Source: Algoriphagus locisalis | GTDB lineage: Bacteria; Bacteroidota; Bacteroidia; Cytophagales; Cyclobacteriaceae | DNA: 64,000 bases | Reading direction: 5' to 3' | Assembly (NCBI RefSeq): GCF_900116615.1 | Contig: NZ_FPBF01000009.1 | Coordinates: forward strand, 124,001 to 188,000 | Shown: piece after piece, positions 9,961 through 18,625 of the stretch | Layout: each line of letters begins with the position of its first letter | Numbering within the stretch: the stretch's first letter is position 1 | Program-made: the position numbers and the translations under genes | The notes under the pieces: generated by a model | Database searches by the model: none | What the model was told of the DNA's origin: nothing | Seen by the model: only the letters and a program-made list of their open reading frames with translations

Positions 9961-12227
9961 AAGCTACTGCTGGATTGAGCATCGACTACTGCAACGGCTA
10001 CCATGTTTACGATTTCCCTGATCGAACTTCCCAGCTGCAAAATATGAACTGGTTTGTTCATTCCTAGCAAAATAGGCCCGATTGCCTCTGAGTTGCCTAG
10101 TTCCGCAAGGAGTTTATAGGCAATATTACCAGAACTCAGATCCGGGAATATAAGTGTATTTGCTCTCTTGTGAATAAGTTTGGAGAATGGGTACATTTCT
10201 CGCTGAATGTCTTCATTGATTGCCACATTCGCCTGCATTTCCCCTTCGATGACCAAGTCTGGGTATTTTTTCTGCGCTATGGCTGTTGCTTTAGCCATTT
10301 TCTCTGAGATTTCTCCTTTGGCAGATCCGAAGTTGGAATAGGAGAGCAGGGCTATTCTTGGTTCCATATTGAAGAATCTTACCGCATCAGCAGTCAAACC
10401 GATAATCTCAACCAGCTCTTCAGCGGTAGGATTAAGGTTTACAGTGGCATCTGCGAAGAAATATGGGCCTTTTGGGGTGTTCATGATATACATGCCTGCC
10501 ACACGGTTTACCCCAGGCTTTACCCCAATAGTCTGGAGTGATGGCAAAATAGTTTTTGGATAATCACGGGTAAGCCCAGAAATAAATGCATCTGCCTGTC
10601 CTGTATCCACCATCATGGCACCAAAGTAATTTCGTTGGGTGACAAGTCTTGCTGCATCTCCAACGGTCATGCCTTTTCTGTGTCGCTTTTGGAAGAGCAT
10701 GTCAGCGAATTTCTTCAATTGCTCCTTTTCTTCCATAGGATCGATGATGGTGACATTATTTAGATCCAGGGAATTGTCCGCTATAAGCGACAAAATCTTT
10801 TCTTTATTACCCAGTAGGATTGGTTCGCCGATTTTTTCATCACGGATGATCTGAGCGGCTTTTAGGATTTTACGATTATCAGCTTCCGCAAAGACAACAC
10901 GTTTAGGGTCTTTTTTGGCTCTGGCGATCACCACAGACATCAGTCTTTGGTCAATTCCAATTCTTTCCTGAAGCTCAAGTTCATAAGAATCCCAGTCTTT
11001 GATAGGATATTTGGCTACTCCAGTCTCCATTGCCGCCTTTGCTACAGCAGGAGCGATGGTAGTAATCAATCGTGGATCAAGTGGTTTTGGAATTAAGTAT
11101 AGGCGTCCAAAACCAAGCTTATCCTCTCCGTAGGCTTTATTTACAATATCAGGGACTGGCTCTTTCGCCAGTTTTGCGATAGCATGAGCAGCTGCCAATT
11201 TCATTGCTTCATTGATGGCAGTAGCTCTTACGTCCAAGGCACCTCTGAAAATGTAAGGGAAGCCCAGCACGTTATTGACTTGGTTAGGATGATCCGATCG
11301 GCCTGTAGCCATGATTAGATCTGGACGTGTAGCAACAGCTAAGTCATAAGAGATTTCAGGATCGGGATTTGCCAAAGCGAAAACTATCGGATTTGGCGCC
11401 ATTAACATCAGCTGTTCTTGGGTGACAATATTACCGGCAGAAAGGCCTAGGAATACATCAGCGTCCTTCATGGCATCTGTAAGAGTAAAGAGTTCTCTGT
11501 CAGTAGCGAATTCTTTTCTGATCTCATCCAGATCAGTTCTATCTGATCTCAGGATCCCTACGATGTCACATAAAACAATATTCTCCTTTTTGATACCAAG
11601 AGAAATATAAAATCGAGTACAGGATATTGCTGCGGCTCCTGCACCGTTTACTACTAATTTTATTTTTGAAATATCCTTTTCAACGATCTCCAAAGCGTTT
11701 AATAAGGCGGCTCCAGAAATAATTGCTGTGCCATGCTGATCGTCATGCATGACGGGGATTTTCATTTCCCGCTTGAGCTCAGTTTCTATTTCAAAGCATT
11801 CTGGCGCTTTGATATCTTCCAGGTTAATCCCTCCAAAAGTAGGTTCGAGGGACTTGATTATCTGGATTAGCTTTTTTGGATCCTTTTCATTGATCTCAAT
11901 ATCAAAAACGTCTATGCCGGCAAATTTCTTAAAAAGAACTCCTTTTCCTTCCATGACCGGTTTGGAAGCTTCAGGGCCAATGTCCCCAAGTCCCAGTACG
12001 GCAGTACCGTTAGAAATCACACCTACGAGGTTGCCCTTGGCGGTGTATTTATACACATTCTCTACATCCGCTTCGATTTCCTTGCAGGGTTCTGCCACTC
12101 CAGGGGAATAGGCCAGCGCAAGATCCATTTGGCTAGAAAGCGGCTTGGTTGGATTTACTTCAATTTTGCCAGGCGAGCCTTGCGTATGATAATTTAGTGC
12201 GTCTTCCTTGCGGATTTTGATTGCCAT
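9957..12227 (-). CDS. maeB: NADP-dependent malic enzyme with C-terminal phosphotransacetylase-like domain
   Basis: Converts malate to pyruvate and CO2 with reduction of NADP in the cytoplasm, supplying NADPH and pyruvate. The 756 residues form the MaeB hybrid: malic enzyme N-terminal part (YSPGVAEPC, about 38-50), a Rossmann NAD(P)-binding part (VVNGAGAAAISC), then a phosphate acetyl/butyryltransferase-like domain from about residue 430 to the end. In studied MaeB proteins the C-terminal domain is regulatory, binding acetyl-CoA rather than acting as an enzyme. It sits 22 bases after the DUF4837 gene and overlaps ruvA by 4 bases, so metabolism, repair and secretion genes share one transcription unit. 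Confidence 0.94.
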   Translation of the reverse strand: MAIKIRKEDALNYHTQGSPGKIEVNPTKPLSSQMDLALAYSPGVAEPCKEIEADVENVYKYTAKGNLVGVISNGTAVLGLGDIGPEASKPVMEGKGVLFKKFAGIDVFDIEINEKDPKKLIQIIKSLEPTFGGINLEDIKAPECFEIETELKREMKIPVMHDDQHGTAIISGAALLNALEIVEKDISKIKLVVNGAGAAAISCTRFYISLGIKKENIVLCDIVGILRSDRTDLDEIRKEFATDRELFTLTDAMKDADVFLGLSAGNIVTQEQLMLMAPNPIVFALANPDPEISYDLAVATRPDLIMATGRSDHPNQVNNVLGFPYIFRGALDVRATAINEAMKLAAAHAIAKLAKEPVPDIVNKAYGEDKLGFGRLYLIPKPLDPRLITTIAPAVAKAAMETGVAKYPIKDWDSYELELQERIGIDQRLMSVVIARAKKDPKRVVFAEADNRKILKAAQIIRDEKIGEPILLGNKEKILSLIADNSLDLNNVTIIDPMEEKEQLKKFADMLFQKRHRKGMTVGDAARLVTQRNYFGAMMVDTGQADAFISGLTRDYPKTILPSLQTIGVKPGVNRVAGMYIMNTPKGPYFFADATVNLNPTAEELVEIIGLTADAVRFFNMEPRIALLSYSNFGSAKGEISEKMAKATAIAQKKYPDLVIEGEMQANVAINEDIQREMYPFSKLIHKRANTLIFPDLSSGNIAYKLLAELGNSEAIGPILLGMNKPVHILQLGSSIREIVNMVAVAVVDAQSSSSL

Positions 12228-12249
12228 AAAAGCTGATATAATTTGGGTT

Positions 12250-13347
12250 TTAGGCCCCCTGATCCTCCTGCCAACTCACATCAGTATTGAGGAGAATTGT
12301 CTCTATTTCACGAAGGGCATCCCGGTGTATTTCATTAGGGTAAAATACGAAGCCTTCAATGTAATAAAGTTTTCCTTTATCCTGATCAATCATGAGGTAA
12401 CCTAAGTAGGATCCACCCATACTTGTGTTGTTGGTTTTCCAGGCGCCTCTTATTTCTGTGGTAAAATTATCATTAATCACCATGTTTCGGAAAGCTGGCG
12501 GAATTTGTTTTTCAGATACCACATAGGAAGTAGGGTCTTCTGGATCTCCAAAAATATGCTGTCTGGTAATTGAGTCTCTGAGTGCTAGGATGTTTGCTGG
12601 GAAAGTTTGCTCCTCTGAGACATAATCAGTTTCATAGAAAAATAAACTGATATCAGCCCTGTTTGCACTAGGAGTGATTTGTCTAACCCAAAGAAAATCA
12701 TCTTCTGATTTGGCCACCTGATAGGATGCAGGCACATTAATTTCAATTTCAAGGTTATTTTTTGCTTCTACTGCCGCTGCCGAATTTTTTCTTGCGAGGA
12801 TTATTTTTTCCAATCTGCCTCTTTCTCTTACTTCAAATAGATTTTGGAGGCGACTTCCATTTTTCTTTAGGTTTTCAACAAGTTGCTCTTCTGTATTTCC
12901 AAATAAATACAATACTTCCTGGCCGATCGCATATTCATCTTCCATTCTCAAGGAATAGATGTCTGGATCATTCATTGCCTTTTCTTTTGATTCCTTTGAA
13001 AATTGGGCATTTATAGCTTGGCTAGCGGATCCCTTGTCATCAAAAGTTGTTACGTAAATCAGGTTCGTTGACATTTTGAGCATACGTGTCATTGCTCTAG
13101 GGTCAACCGTATTTACTTTGAATTTTGCTTCTGATCTGATCATACCTGGTATGTCAGATTCAAAGATTTCTTTGAGCTGATCTCCTACAGGCCCAGCCCA
13201 TTTTACTGAGTCTATCACTAAGATGATTTCCCCTATGGAGCCTCTGGCTTTTGGCTTGGAACTGTCCACTCCTGTTCCGTCGGATTCACAGGAAGTAAGT
13301 ACAATACCCATAACGAGGGCTATGAGAATGGATGAAAAGGTCTTCAT
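12250..13347 (-). CDS. DUF4837 family lipoprotein
   Basis: A 365-residue predicted lipoprotein. The signal peptide ends in a lipobox (VLTSC, Cys19), and the mature part starts with a Ser/Gly-rich linker. The body matches what I know as DUF4837, a Bacteroidota family of unknown function: GEIILVIDSVKW near the N-terminus and a C-terminal section with MGGSYLGYLMIDQDKGKLYYIEG. It is first in the run DUF4837-maeB-ruvA-sprA-gcvH. Its position ahead of envelope genes and its lipoprotein signal suggest an envelope role, but nothing in the sequence shows the activity. Confidence 0.82.
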   Translation of the reverse strand: MKTFSSILIALVMGIVLTSCESDGTGVDSSKPKARGSIGEIILVIDSVKWAGPVGDQLKEIFESDIPGMIRSEAKFKVNTVDPRAMTRMLKMSTNLIYVTTFDDKGSASQAINAQFSKESKEKAMNDPDIYSLRMEDEYAIGQEVLYLFGNTEEQLVENLKKNGSRLQNLFEVRERGRLEKIILARKNSAAAVEAKNNLEIEINVPASYQVAKSEDDFLWVRQITPSANRADISLFFYETDYVSEEQTFPANILALRDSITRQHIFGDPEDPTSYVVSEKQIPPAFRNMVINDNFTTEIRGAWKTNNTSMGGSYLGYLMIDQDKGKLYYIEGFVFYPNEIHRDALREIETILLNTDVSWQEDQGA

Positions 13348-13469
13348 TTTTGGTCATTTGATTCTTGGATAGGGTAAATTAATGACATCGGAACATTTAT
13401 CCTTATTTAGGATTGAATATTGCCATTACTTAAAAAAAATTAACAACTTCCGGCGAAATTCGGGTGGGA

Positions 13470-14858
13470 TTAGCCAATTATCAGTTTTTGACCGGGCTTA
13501 ATGTTATTCGAATTCAGGTTGTTCAAGCGCTTGATTTGCTCCACTGTCAATCCCTCATGTTTTCTGGATATTATCCATAAAGAATCTCCTGGCTGGACTG
13601 TATAGGTGGTTTGACCTGAGGAGTTTGTTTGCGTCGTAGCGATATTGCCGGACATACCTGAGTTGATTCTGAGTGTCTGCCCAACCCGGATCAGGTTAGA
13701 GGAAAGGTTATTCCAGGATTTGATTTGGGTGACAGTCACCCCGTGGCGTCTGGCGATGGAGCCTAGGACATCACCTGATCTTACTTTATAGGTTGTTCCA
13801 TTTTGTTTGATCTCCTGAGCTAACTCTTCAACAGACTGAACATCCATATTGGATGCCAGTAGGATAGTAGGAGCATTATTAAGTGAATCATTTAACCATG
13901 CAAGATTTTCTTTGATGTATGGAACTTTGGTTCTTGGGATTCGTAGCGCCATACTTTTATTGCTTTCAGGCAATTTTCTATTCTTAATCGCAGGATTTAA
14001 AGTTTTTAGATCCGCTACGCAAAGGTTTGTTAGCTCTGCTAGTTTGTCCAAACTCAGTGCTCTATCAAAGCGAATTTTTTCGTATTCTACCACGTAGGTA
14101 GGATCTTCCGGGTGGAAGTTATGCTCTTCTAAGTGATTTAGGATATACAACATCGCCTGTACCTGAGGTACGTAGCTGCGGGTTTCCCTTGGTAGATAAT
14201 TGTAAATTCCCCAAAAAGTTTTTTTGCCGCCAGATCTTCTAATTGCTTTTCTCACATTTCCTGGGCCACAGTTGTACGCAGCCATTGCTACTTCCCAATC
14301 CCCAAACATCCTGTAAAGTGATTTCAAATACTTTGCGGCAGCCTCTGTGGAAAGCTCCGGATCCATTCTGTCATCTACTTCACTATTGATTTTCATACCA
14401 TACATTCCACCAGTAGCCGGCATAAACTGCCAAAGACCCATCGCACCTACACGGGATCTGATTTGAGGATCTAGTCCAGATTCAATGATTGATAAGTATT
14501 TGATTTCAAGGGGCATTTCATGCTTGGCCATCATCTCATCAAACATTGGGAAAAAAAGCTCCTTGCGAGCTAAGACCATTTTAGTATAGTCTCTGTTTCT
14601 TACCGTAAAGTACTGAATGAAGGAAAAAACGCGATCATTTAGCTCAAAAGCCATCTCATGATCCATTGCTTTCACCCGGCGATCTATTTCGTCATAGGTG
14701 AAATCTGGAATGTATTCGTAATGATAATTGGGTAAAACCTCTTCATCTAGAAGGGGGGCGGCGGCGATGGATTCATCATCCTGAGAAAAGGCTTTGGACA
14801 GGGGGATCAGACATGTGATAAGCGCAAGTGTGAAGTTTCTGAACAAAGGGTTTTTCAT
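13470..14858 (-). CDS. Lytic transglycosylase with two LysM domains (MltD-like)
   Basis: Cleaves the glycan strands of peptidoglycan in the periplasm, forming 1,6-anhydromuropeptides. The 462 residues contain a signal peptide (to about residue 25), an SLT domain (about 110-230) with catalytic Glu126 in YLSIIESGLDP followed by GAMGLWQFMPATG, and two C-terminal LysM peptidoglycan-binding modules (about 355-398 and 419-461), each with a (K/Q)(S/P)GD signature. This layout is that of MltD. The ATG lies 14 bases after gatA, so the gene is probably the last of tatA-gatA-mltD. Confidence 0.93.
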   Translation of the reverse strand: MKNPLFRNFTLALITCLIPLSKAFSQDDESIAAAPLLDEEVLPNYHYEYIPDFTYDEIDRRVKAMDHEMAFELNDRVFSFIQYFTVRNRDYTKMVLARKELFFPMFDEMMAKHEMPLEIKYLSIIESGLDPQIRSRVGAMGLWQFMPATGGMYGMKINSEVDDRMDPELSTEAAAKYLKSLYRMFGDWEVAMAAYNCGPGNVRKAIRRSGGKKTFWGIYNYLPRETRSYVPQVQAMLYILNHLEEHNFHPEDPTYVVEYEKIRFDRALSLDKLAELTNLCVADLKTLNPAIKNRKLPESNKSMALRIPRTKVPYIKENLAWLNDSLNNAPTILLASNMDVQSVEELAQEIKQNGTTYKVRSGDVLGSIARRHGVTVTQIKSWNNLSSNLIRVGQTLRINSGMSGNIATTQTNSSGQTTYTVQPGDSLWIISRKHEGLTVEQIKRLNNLNSNNIKPGQKLIIG

Positions 14859-14872
14859 TGGGATAATGGGTT

Positions 14873-16300
14873 TTAGGATGTTAGTTCGGTTAAATAGTTA
14901 CTGAACGCATACAATTCGGCCTCTTTGAACGAGTTACAAATCACCTGCAATCCAATTGGCATCCCTGACTCGTCTTTTCCATTTGGTAAAGAAATAGCCG
15001 GAACTCCAGACACTGAAGCTTGTACTGTAAAGAGATCTTCGAGGTACATTGCTACCGGGTCACCACTATGCTCACCAAACTTAAACGCTGTAGATGGCGT
15101 AGTCGGCATAATAATATAGTCAAATTCATTCAAAAGATTCTCTGTATAATCTTTTATTAATCTTCTGACCTTCTGTGCTTTGGTGAAATAAGCATCATAA
15201 TAACTTGCGCTTAGTACAAATGTACCTAGCATGATTCTTCGTTTGACTTCTTCTCCAAATCCCTCACTTCGCGTCAGTTTATACATGCTTTCCAAGTTGT
15301 GGGCATTTGGAGTGCGGTATCCGTACTTCACTCCGTCAAACCGTGAAAGATTGGAGCTTGCTTCAGCAGTAGTTAGAATATAGTAAGTAGGGAGGATAAA
15401 GTCAAGTAAAGGAAAGCTAACTTCTTCTACACTATGCCCTTCAGATTTGAGTTTGTCCAAAACTGCCAAAGTGTTGGCTTTGATTTCAGGCTGTAGTGCA
15501 GGGGAATCTAGTGTCTCTTTTAGGTAGGCTACTTTGGCTTTTTTATCAAAATGCAAAAGTTGACTGTAAGGCAATACGGATTTTCTTGATGAAGTGCTAT
15601 CGTATTCATCGTGACCTGCCATGATTTGCATCACCAAAGCATTATCTTTTACAGTATGGGAAAATACACCAATACAGTCAAAGGAAGATGCGTAAGCAAT
15701 TAGTCCCCAGCGAGATACGCGGGAATAAGTTGGTTTCATTCCGATTACTCCGGTGAATGCTGCTGGTTGTCTTACTGAGCCTCCCGTATCAGTCCCCAAA
15801 GAAACTGTACATAGGTTTGCCTGCACTGCCACGGCAGAACCCCCAGAAGATCCTCCGGGAACCCGTGATTCATCCGCAGCATTTAATACGTTGCCATGGG
15901 CAGAATTCTCATTGGAACTCCCCATACCAAATTCATCACAATTGAGTCTGCCGATCACAATGGCATCCTCATCCAGCAATCGTTGGATCGCTGTGGTGGT
16001 GAATTGGGATTCGAAGCCTTGGAGGATTTTAGAGGAGGCGTTGGATTCGTGGCCTGAGTAGCAAAGTACGTCTTTGATGCCTATGACCATTCCAGCAAGT
16101 TTGCCGGCATTTCCATTCGCCAATTTTTCATTGATGAGATCAGCTTGAGTTAAAGCGGATTGCTCATAAACTTCGACGAAGGCGTTGAGATGCGCCTTCG
16201 TCTGAATGTTTGTAAGATAATATTGGACTATCGCCCGACAGTCTGTTTCCTTCTTTTCGAGCGATTTTTTTATCTCGTCGAATGAAATGAATTTTTCCAA
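14873..16300 (-). CDS. gatA: Asp-tRNA(Asn)/Glu-tRNA(Gln) amidotransferase subunit A
   Basis: Glutaminase/amidase subunit of GatCAB, which amidates misacylated Glu-tRNA(Gln) and Asp-tRNA(Asn). The 475 residues are typical in length. The amidase-signature triad is visible as Lys76 (GIKDV), cis-Ser151 (PGGSSGGS) and nucleophile Ser175 (DTGGSVRQPA); the 75 and 24 residue spacings equal those I recall for Staphylococcus GatA (Lys79, Ser154, Ser178). GatB and GatC are not in the window. The start is TTG 18 bases after the tatA stop; there is no nearby ATG that would keep the fold intact. Confidence 0.95.
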   Translation of the reverse strand: MEKFISFDEIKKSLEKKETDCRAIVQYYLTNIQTKAHLNAFVEVYEQSALTQADLINEKLANGNAGKLAGMVIGIKDVLCYSGHESNASSKILQGFESQFTTTAIQRLLDEDAIVIGRLNCDEFGMGSSNENSAHGNVLNAADESRVPGGSSGGSAVAVQANLCTVSLGTDTGGSVRQPAAFTGVIGMKPTYSRVSRWGLIAYASSFDCIGVFSHTVKDNALVMQIMAGHDEYDSTSSRKSVLPYSQLLHFDKKAKVAYLKETLDSPALQPEIKANTLAVLDKLKSEGHSVEEVSFPLLDFILPTYYILTTAEASSNLSRFDGVKYGYRTPNAHNLESMYKLTRSEGFGEEVKRRIMLGTFVLSASYYDAYFTKAQKVRRLIKDYTENLLNEFDYIIMPTTPSTAFKFGEHSGDPVAMYLEDLFTVQASVSGVPAISLPNGKDESGMPIGLQVICNSFKEAELYAFSNYLTELTS

Positions 16301-16318
16301 TTTTATTGGCTTAAGAGA

Positions 16319-16519
16319 TTACTTTTTCTTGTCGTCTTTCAGACCTTCTTCTAGGTCGTTCTGAATGTCCTTTGTAGCATCTTTAAATTCTCTGATACCA
16401 CGACCAAGGCCACGAGCCAATTCAGGAATCCTTTTAGCACCAAACAAGAGAAGGACGACTAATACGATCAGTACGATCGAGCCACCGCCCATGTTTTGAA
16501 AGAAAGCTAATGTTGTCAT
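16319..16519 (-). CDS. tatA: Sec-independent (Tat) translocase component TatA
   Basis: A 66-residue TatA/TatE subunit, which forms the transport pore for folded twin-arginine substrates. It has one membrane helix (about residues 13-28), the conserved FGAKRIPELARGLGRGIREFK hinge and amphipathic helix in two overlapping pieces (32-52), and a charged Asp/Glu/Lys-rich tail. It is first in a transcription unit with gatA. Two predicted twin-arginine enzymes elsewhere in this window (36215 and 38579) would be possible clients. TatB and TatC are not present here. Confidence 0.95.
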   Translation of the reverse strand: MTTLAFFQNMGGGSIVLIVLVVLLLFGAKRIPELARGLGRGIREFKDATKDIQNDLEEGLKDDKKK

Positions 16520-16550
16520 GATGGTGTTTGTTTAAGGGTAAATGTGGATA

Positions 16551-16581
16551 CAAAGATAGAATTGTGATCCGCTTACACAAA
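16551..16581 (-). promoter_or_regulatory. Exact Bacteroidota promoter for tatA-gatA-mltD
   Basis: On the minus strand TTTG (16581-16578) is followed after exactly 19 bases by TATCTTTG (16558-16551), matching the Bacteroidota -33/-7 consensus TTTG-N19-TAnnTTTG at every fixed position. The predicted transcript start near 16544 leaves a leader of about 25 bases before the tatA ATG. Confidence 0.85.
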
Positions 16582-16631
16582 GTTCAGCGGGAAAGCAGTC
16601 CATCTTTTTTATGAATATACGCAATTAAGTG

Positions 16632-17879
16632 CTACTTGGATGTAAGCCATGCAGAAGGATTCATCACAGTCAGACCTTTCCAAGTCTGAAAATGCACTTC
16701 CGCTTCGCCATCGGCTCCTGTAGCGACCTGACCAATTACGTCTTTTGCACTTACAGTTTGACCCGATTTTACAGAAATGGTTTTCAGCTTGCTATACATG
16801 GTATAATACTCACCATGTTTGATGATTACCGTACCCCCAAAGCCAGGCATAGTGGTGATCTTAGTGACGGTACCGTCAAATACAGCCCTTATATTTGAGT
16901 TAGGCTGTGTACGGATGTCTATCCCATCACTTTCCATGGTTATTCCTTTTAAGGTAGGGTGAGGGTAAGTCCCATAGCCTTGGGATACAAATCCGGTTTC
17001 TACCGGCCATGGTAGCCGACCTTGATTCCCTGCAAATGATTTTGATAAGGCTGCTACTTCAGGTGTCATCGGCATACTGCTACCAGAGGATTTGGTCGCG
17101 GTACTATTTTCTTTCTTTGCCGCTGCTTCTGCACGTCTGATTTCATCTTCGATTACCTGCTTGATCATCTTATTCAGCTGATCTTGTTGTTTTTTGGTAG
17201 CAGTAATCTGTTTTTTAATTTCTTTTTCCTTACTGGTAAGGGTATTGACAAGGCCCTGTTGTTCACGCTTCATTTTGTCCAGAGCTGCACGTTCTTTTTG
17301 CTCTTCAGCAAGGACTTTCTCTTTTTCCGCTTTTTTATCGTCAAGTAATGCACGCTGATCTATAAGCTCAAGACTCAACTTTTCGATTTGTGCGGCTTGC
17401 TGCTTGCGGCTATCTGTATATTGTTTCAAATACATTAGCCTGGAGTAAAGCTGGTTAAAATTGGCAGAGCTGAATACGAATGAGACGATAGAAAGACCTC
17501 GGTTCAGTTTAGATGCATTGTAGATCATTCGGCCATATTCGGCTTTCAGTTCTTTGAGCTGTACTTCCAAACTTTCTATTTTATCCTCAGTTTCTTGAAT
17601 CTCCTGATTGATCAATTTTACCTCCCTGTCCAGGGTGTTGACCAATCTGGTTTGTGTTTGAAATTGACGGGTTACGGCATTTAGCTCACCGATGGAGTTT
17701 TTCTTTGTGGCAGTCGTTTGCTTTAAGATTTTGTCAAATTCAAGCAATCTAGCCTGTACTTCTGCTTTCTGTTTCTCTAGTTCTTCACGCGTTTTTTTTG
17801 TCTGCGCAGCTAGATCACCAGTTGAAAAAACTATTAATCCAATCAGAATGCTAAATGGAACTAGAACTTTGCGAAACAT
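16632..17879 (-). CDS. EnvC-like murein hydrolase activator (degenerate M23 domain)
   Basis: Periplasmic coiled-coil protein with a LytM/M23 C-terminal domain, 415 residues from the ATG at 17879. A signal peptide ends near LAAQT; a long coiled coil rich in Lys/Glu/Gln spans about 24-255; the M23 fold covers about 300-410. The zinc site is broken: the first ligand region reads ESDGIDIR where active enzymes have HxGxD, and the usual HxH reads EVHFQ. This resembles EnvC, which activates amidases at the septum rather than cutting peptidoglycan. A TTG 9 bases further out (17888) would overlap the upstream stop by 4 bases; the ATG, which follows that stop by 5 bases, seems more likely. Confidence 0.88.
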   Translation of the reverse strand: MFRKVLVPFSILIGLIVFSTGDLAAQTKKTREELEKQKAEVQARLLEFDKILKQTTATKKNSIGELNAVTRQFQTQTRLVNTLDREVKLINQEIQETEDKIESLEVQLKELKAEYGRMIYNASKLNRGLSIVSFVFSSANFNQLYSRLMYLKQYTDSRKQQAAQIEKLSLELIDQRALLDDKKAEKEKVLAEEQKERAALDKMKREQQGLVNTLTSKEKEIKKQITATKKQQDQLNKMIKQVIEDEIRRAEAAAKKENSTATKSSGSSMPMTPEVAALSKSFAGNQGRLPWPVETGFVSQGYGTYPHPTLKGITMESDGIDIRTQPNSNIRAVFDGTVTKITTMPGFGGTVIIKHGEYYTMYSKLKTISVKSGQTVSAKDVIGQVATGADGEAEVHFQTWKGLTVMNPSAWLTSK

Positions 17880-17884
17880 GCAAT

Positions 17885-18625
17885 TCAAAATTTGAAGGGA
17901 AAGCTAAGTGGATCGGAGTAGGGGTCAACTGAGGTCCATTCCACATTGATAATGGTGTTTTGTCCCCCTTCTGGTAATTGATAAGCAAGTTTGTAGAGAA
18001 CTTCAAATGGAAAAGGCTTAGCGTCAATCTCCTGAAAAGTGGCATAACTGGCCAGAAGAGATCCACGGTCATCCAAGGAGTTGCTGACTAATTCTGATAC
18101 CTTTCTATAGTTTACGTCCACCTTAGAAAAGTACCGGACTTTGTCCCGCACTTGGGTAAGTTCAAAAGATTTTCCTACTCTTACCAATCTGTCTTTGTAA
18201 TCTACTTCGTGAGGGGGATTTGCAAAAAGCACGTTTTGGAATATGTCTAAGGATAATTTCAACCCATAGACAGCTTCAAATTCCTTAAAAGTGAGATTTA
18301 CATCTTCCTTGCCGATTCTGTCTTTAATTTGAATTTTTTCTTGCGTGATTAGGCCTCTTACAGCTTCCATTCCCATGCCTGGAGAAATGATAAACCACAA
18401 AACTGAGTCTTTTTTTGCACGAAGATTTAAACTTCCTCGGGTTATTTTGCCGGATTCCTCTTCGATTACCACTTTGGCTTTGGCACTCATGTAATTGTAG
18501 TCTGTATAAACGGGAGAAAAATCTTCCATTTTGCCATCTGCCTGATAGACTATCGTCTTTTTGGAGCAGGAGAAAAGTAGGCTTAAGCCGATAAGGAGCA
18601 CAAATCCTGCAAAAAGTCTATTCAT
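17885..18625 (-). CDS. DUF4292 family lipoprotein
   Basis: A 246-residue predicted lipoprotein with a short signal peptide ending in LLFSC (Cys20). The body fits DUF4292, a Bacteroidota family with an LolA/LolB-like beta fold: early strands such as MSAKAKVVIEEESGK, the repeated KKDSVLWFIISPGMGMEAVR stretch, and a C-terminal FPFEVLYKLAYQLPEGG. A role in handling lipids or lipoproteins at the outer membrane is possible by fold only. It overlaps the upstream TPR gene by 8 bases and leads into the EnvC-like gene, so the three form one operon. Confidence 0.82.
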   Translation of the reverse strand: MNRLFAGFVLLIGLSLLFSCSKKTIVYQADGKMEDFSPVYTDYNYMSAKAKVVIEEESGKITRGSLNLRAKKDSVLWFIISPGMGMEAVRGLITQEKIQIKDRIGKEDVNLTFKEFEAVYGLKLSLDIFQNVLFANPPHEVDYKDRLVRVGKSFELTQVRDKVRYFSKVDVNYRKVSELVSNSLDDRGSLLASYATFQEIDAKPFPFEVLYKLAYQLPEGGQNTIINVEWTSVDPYSDPLSFPFKF

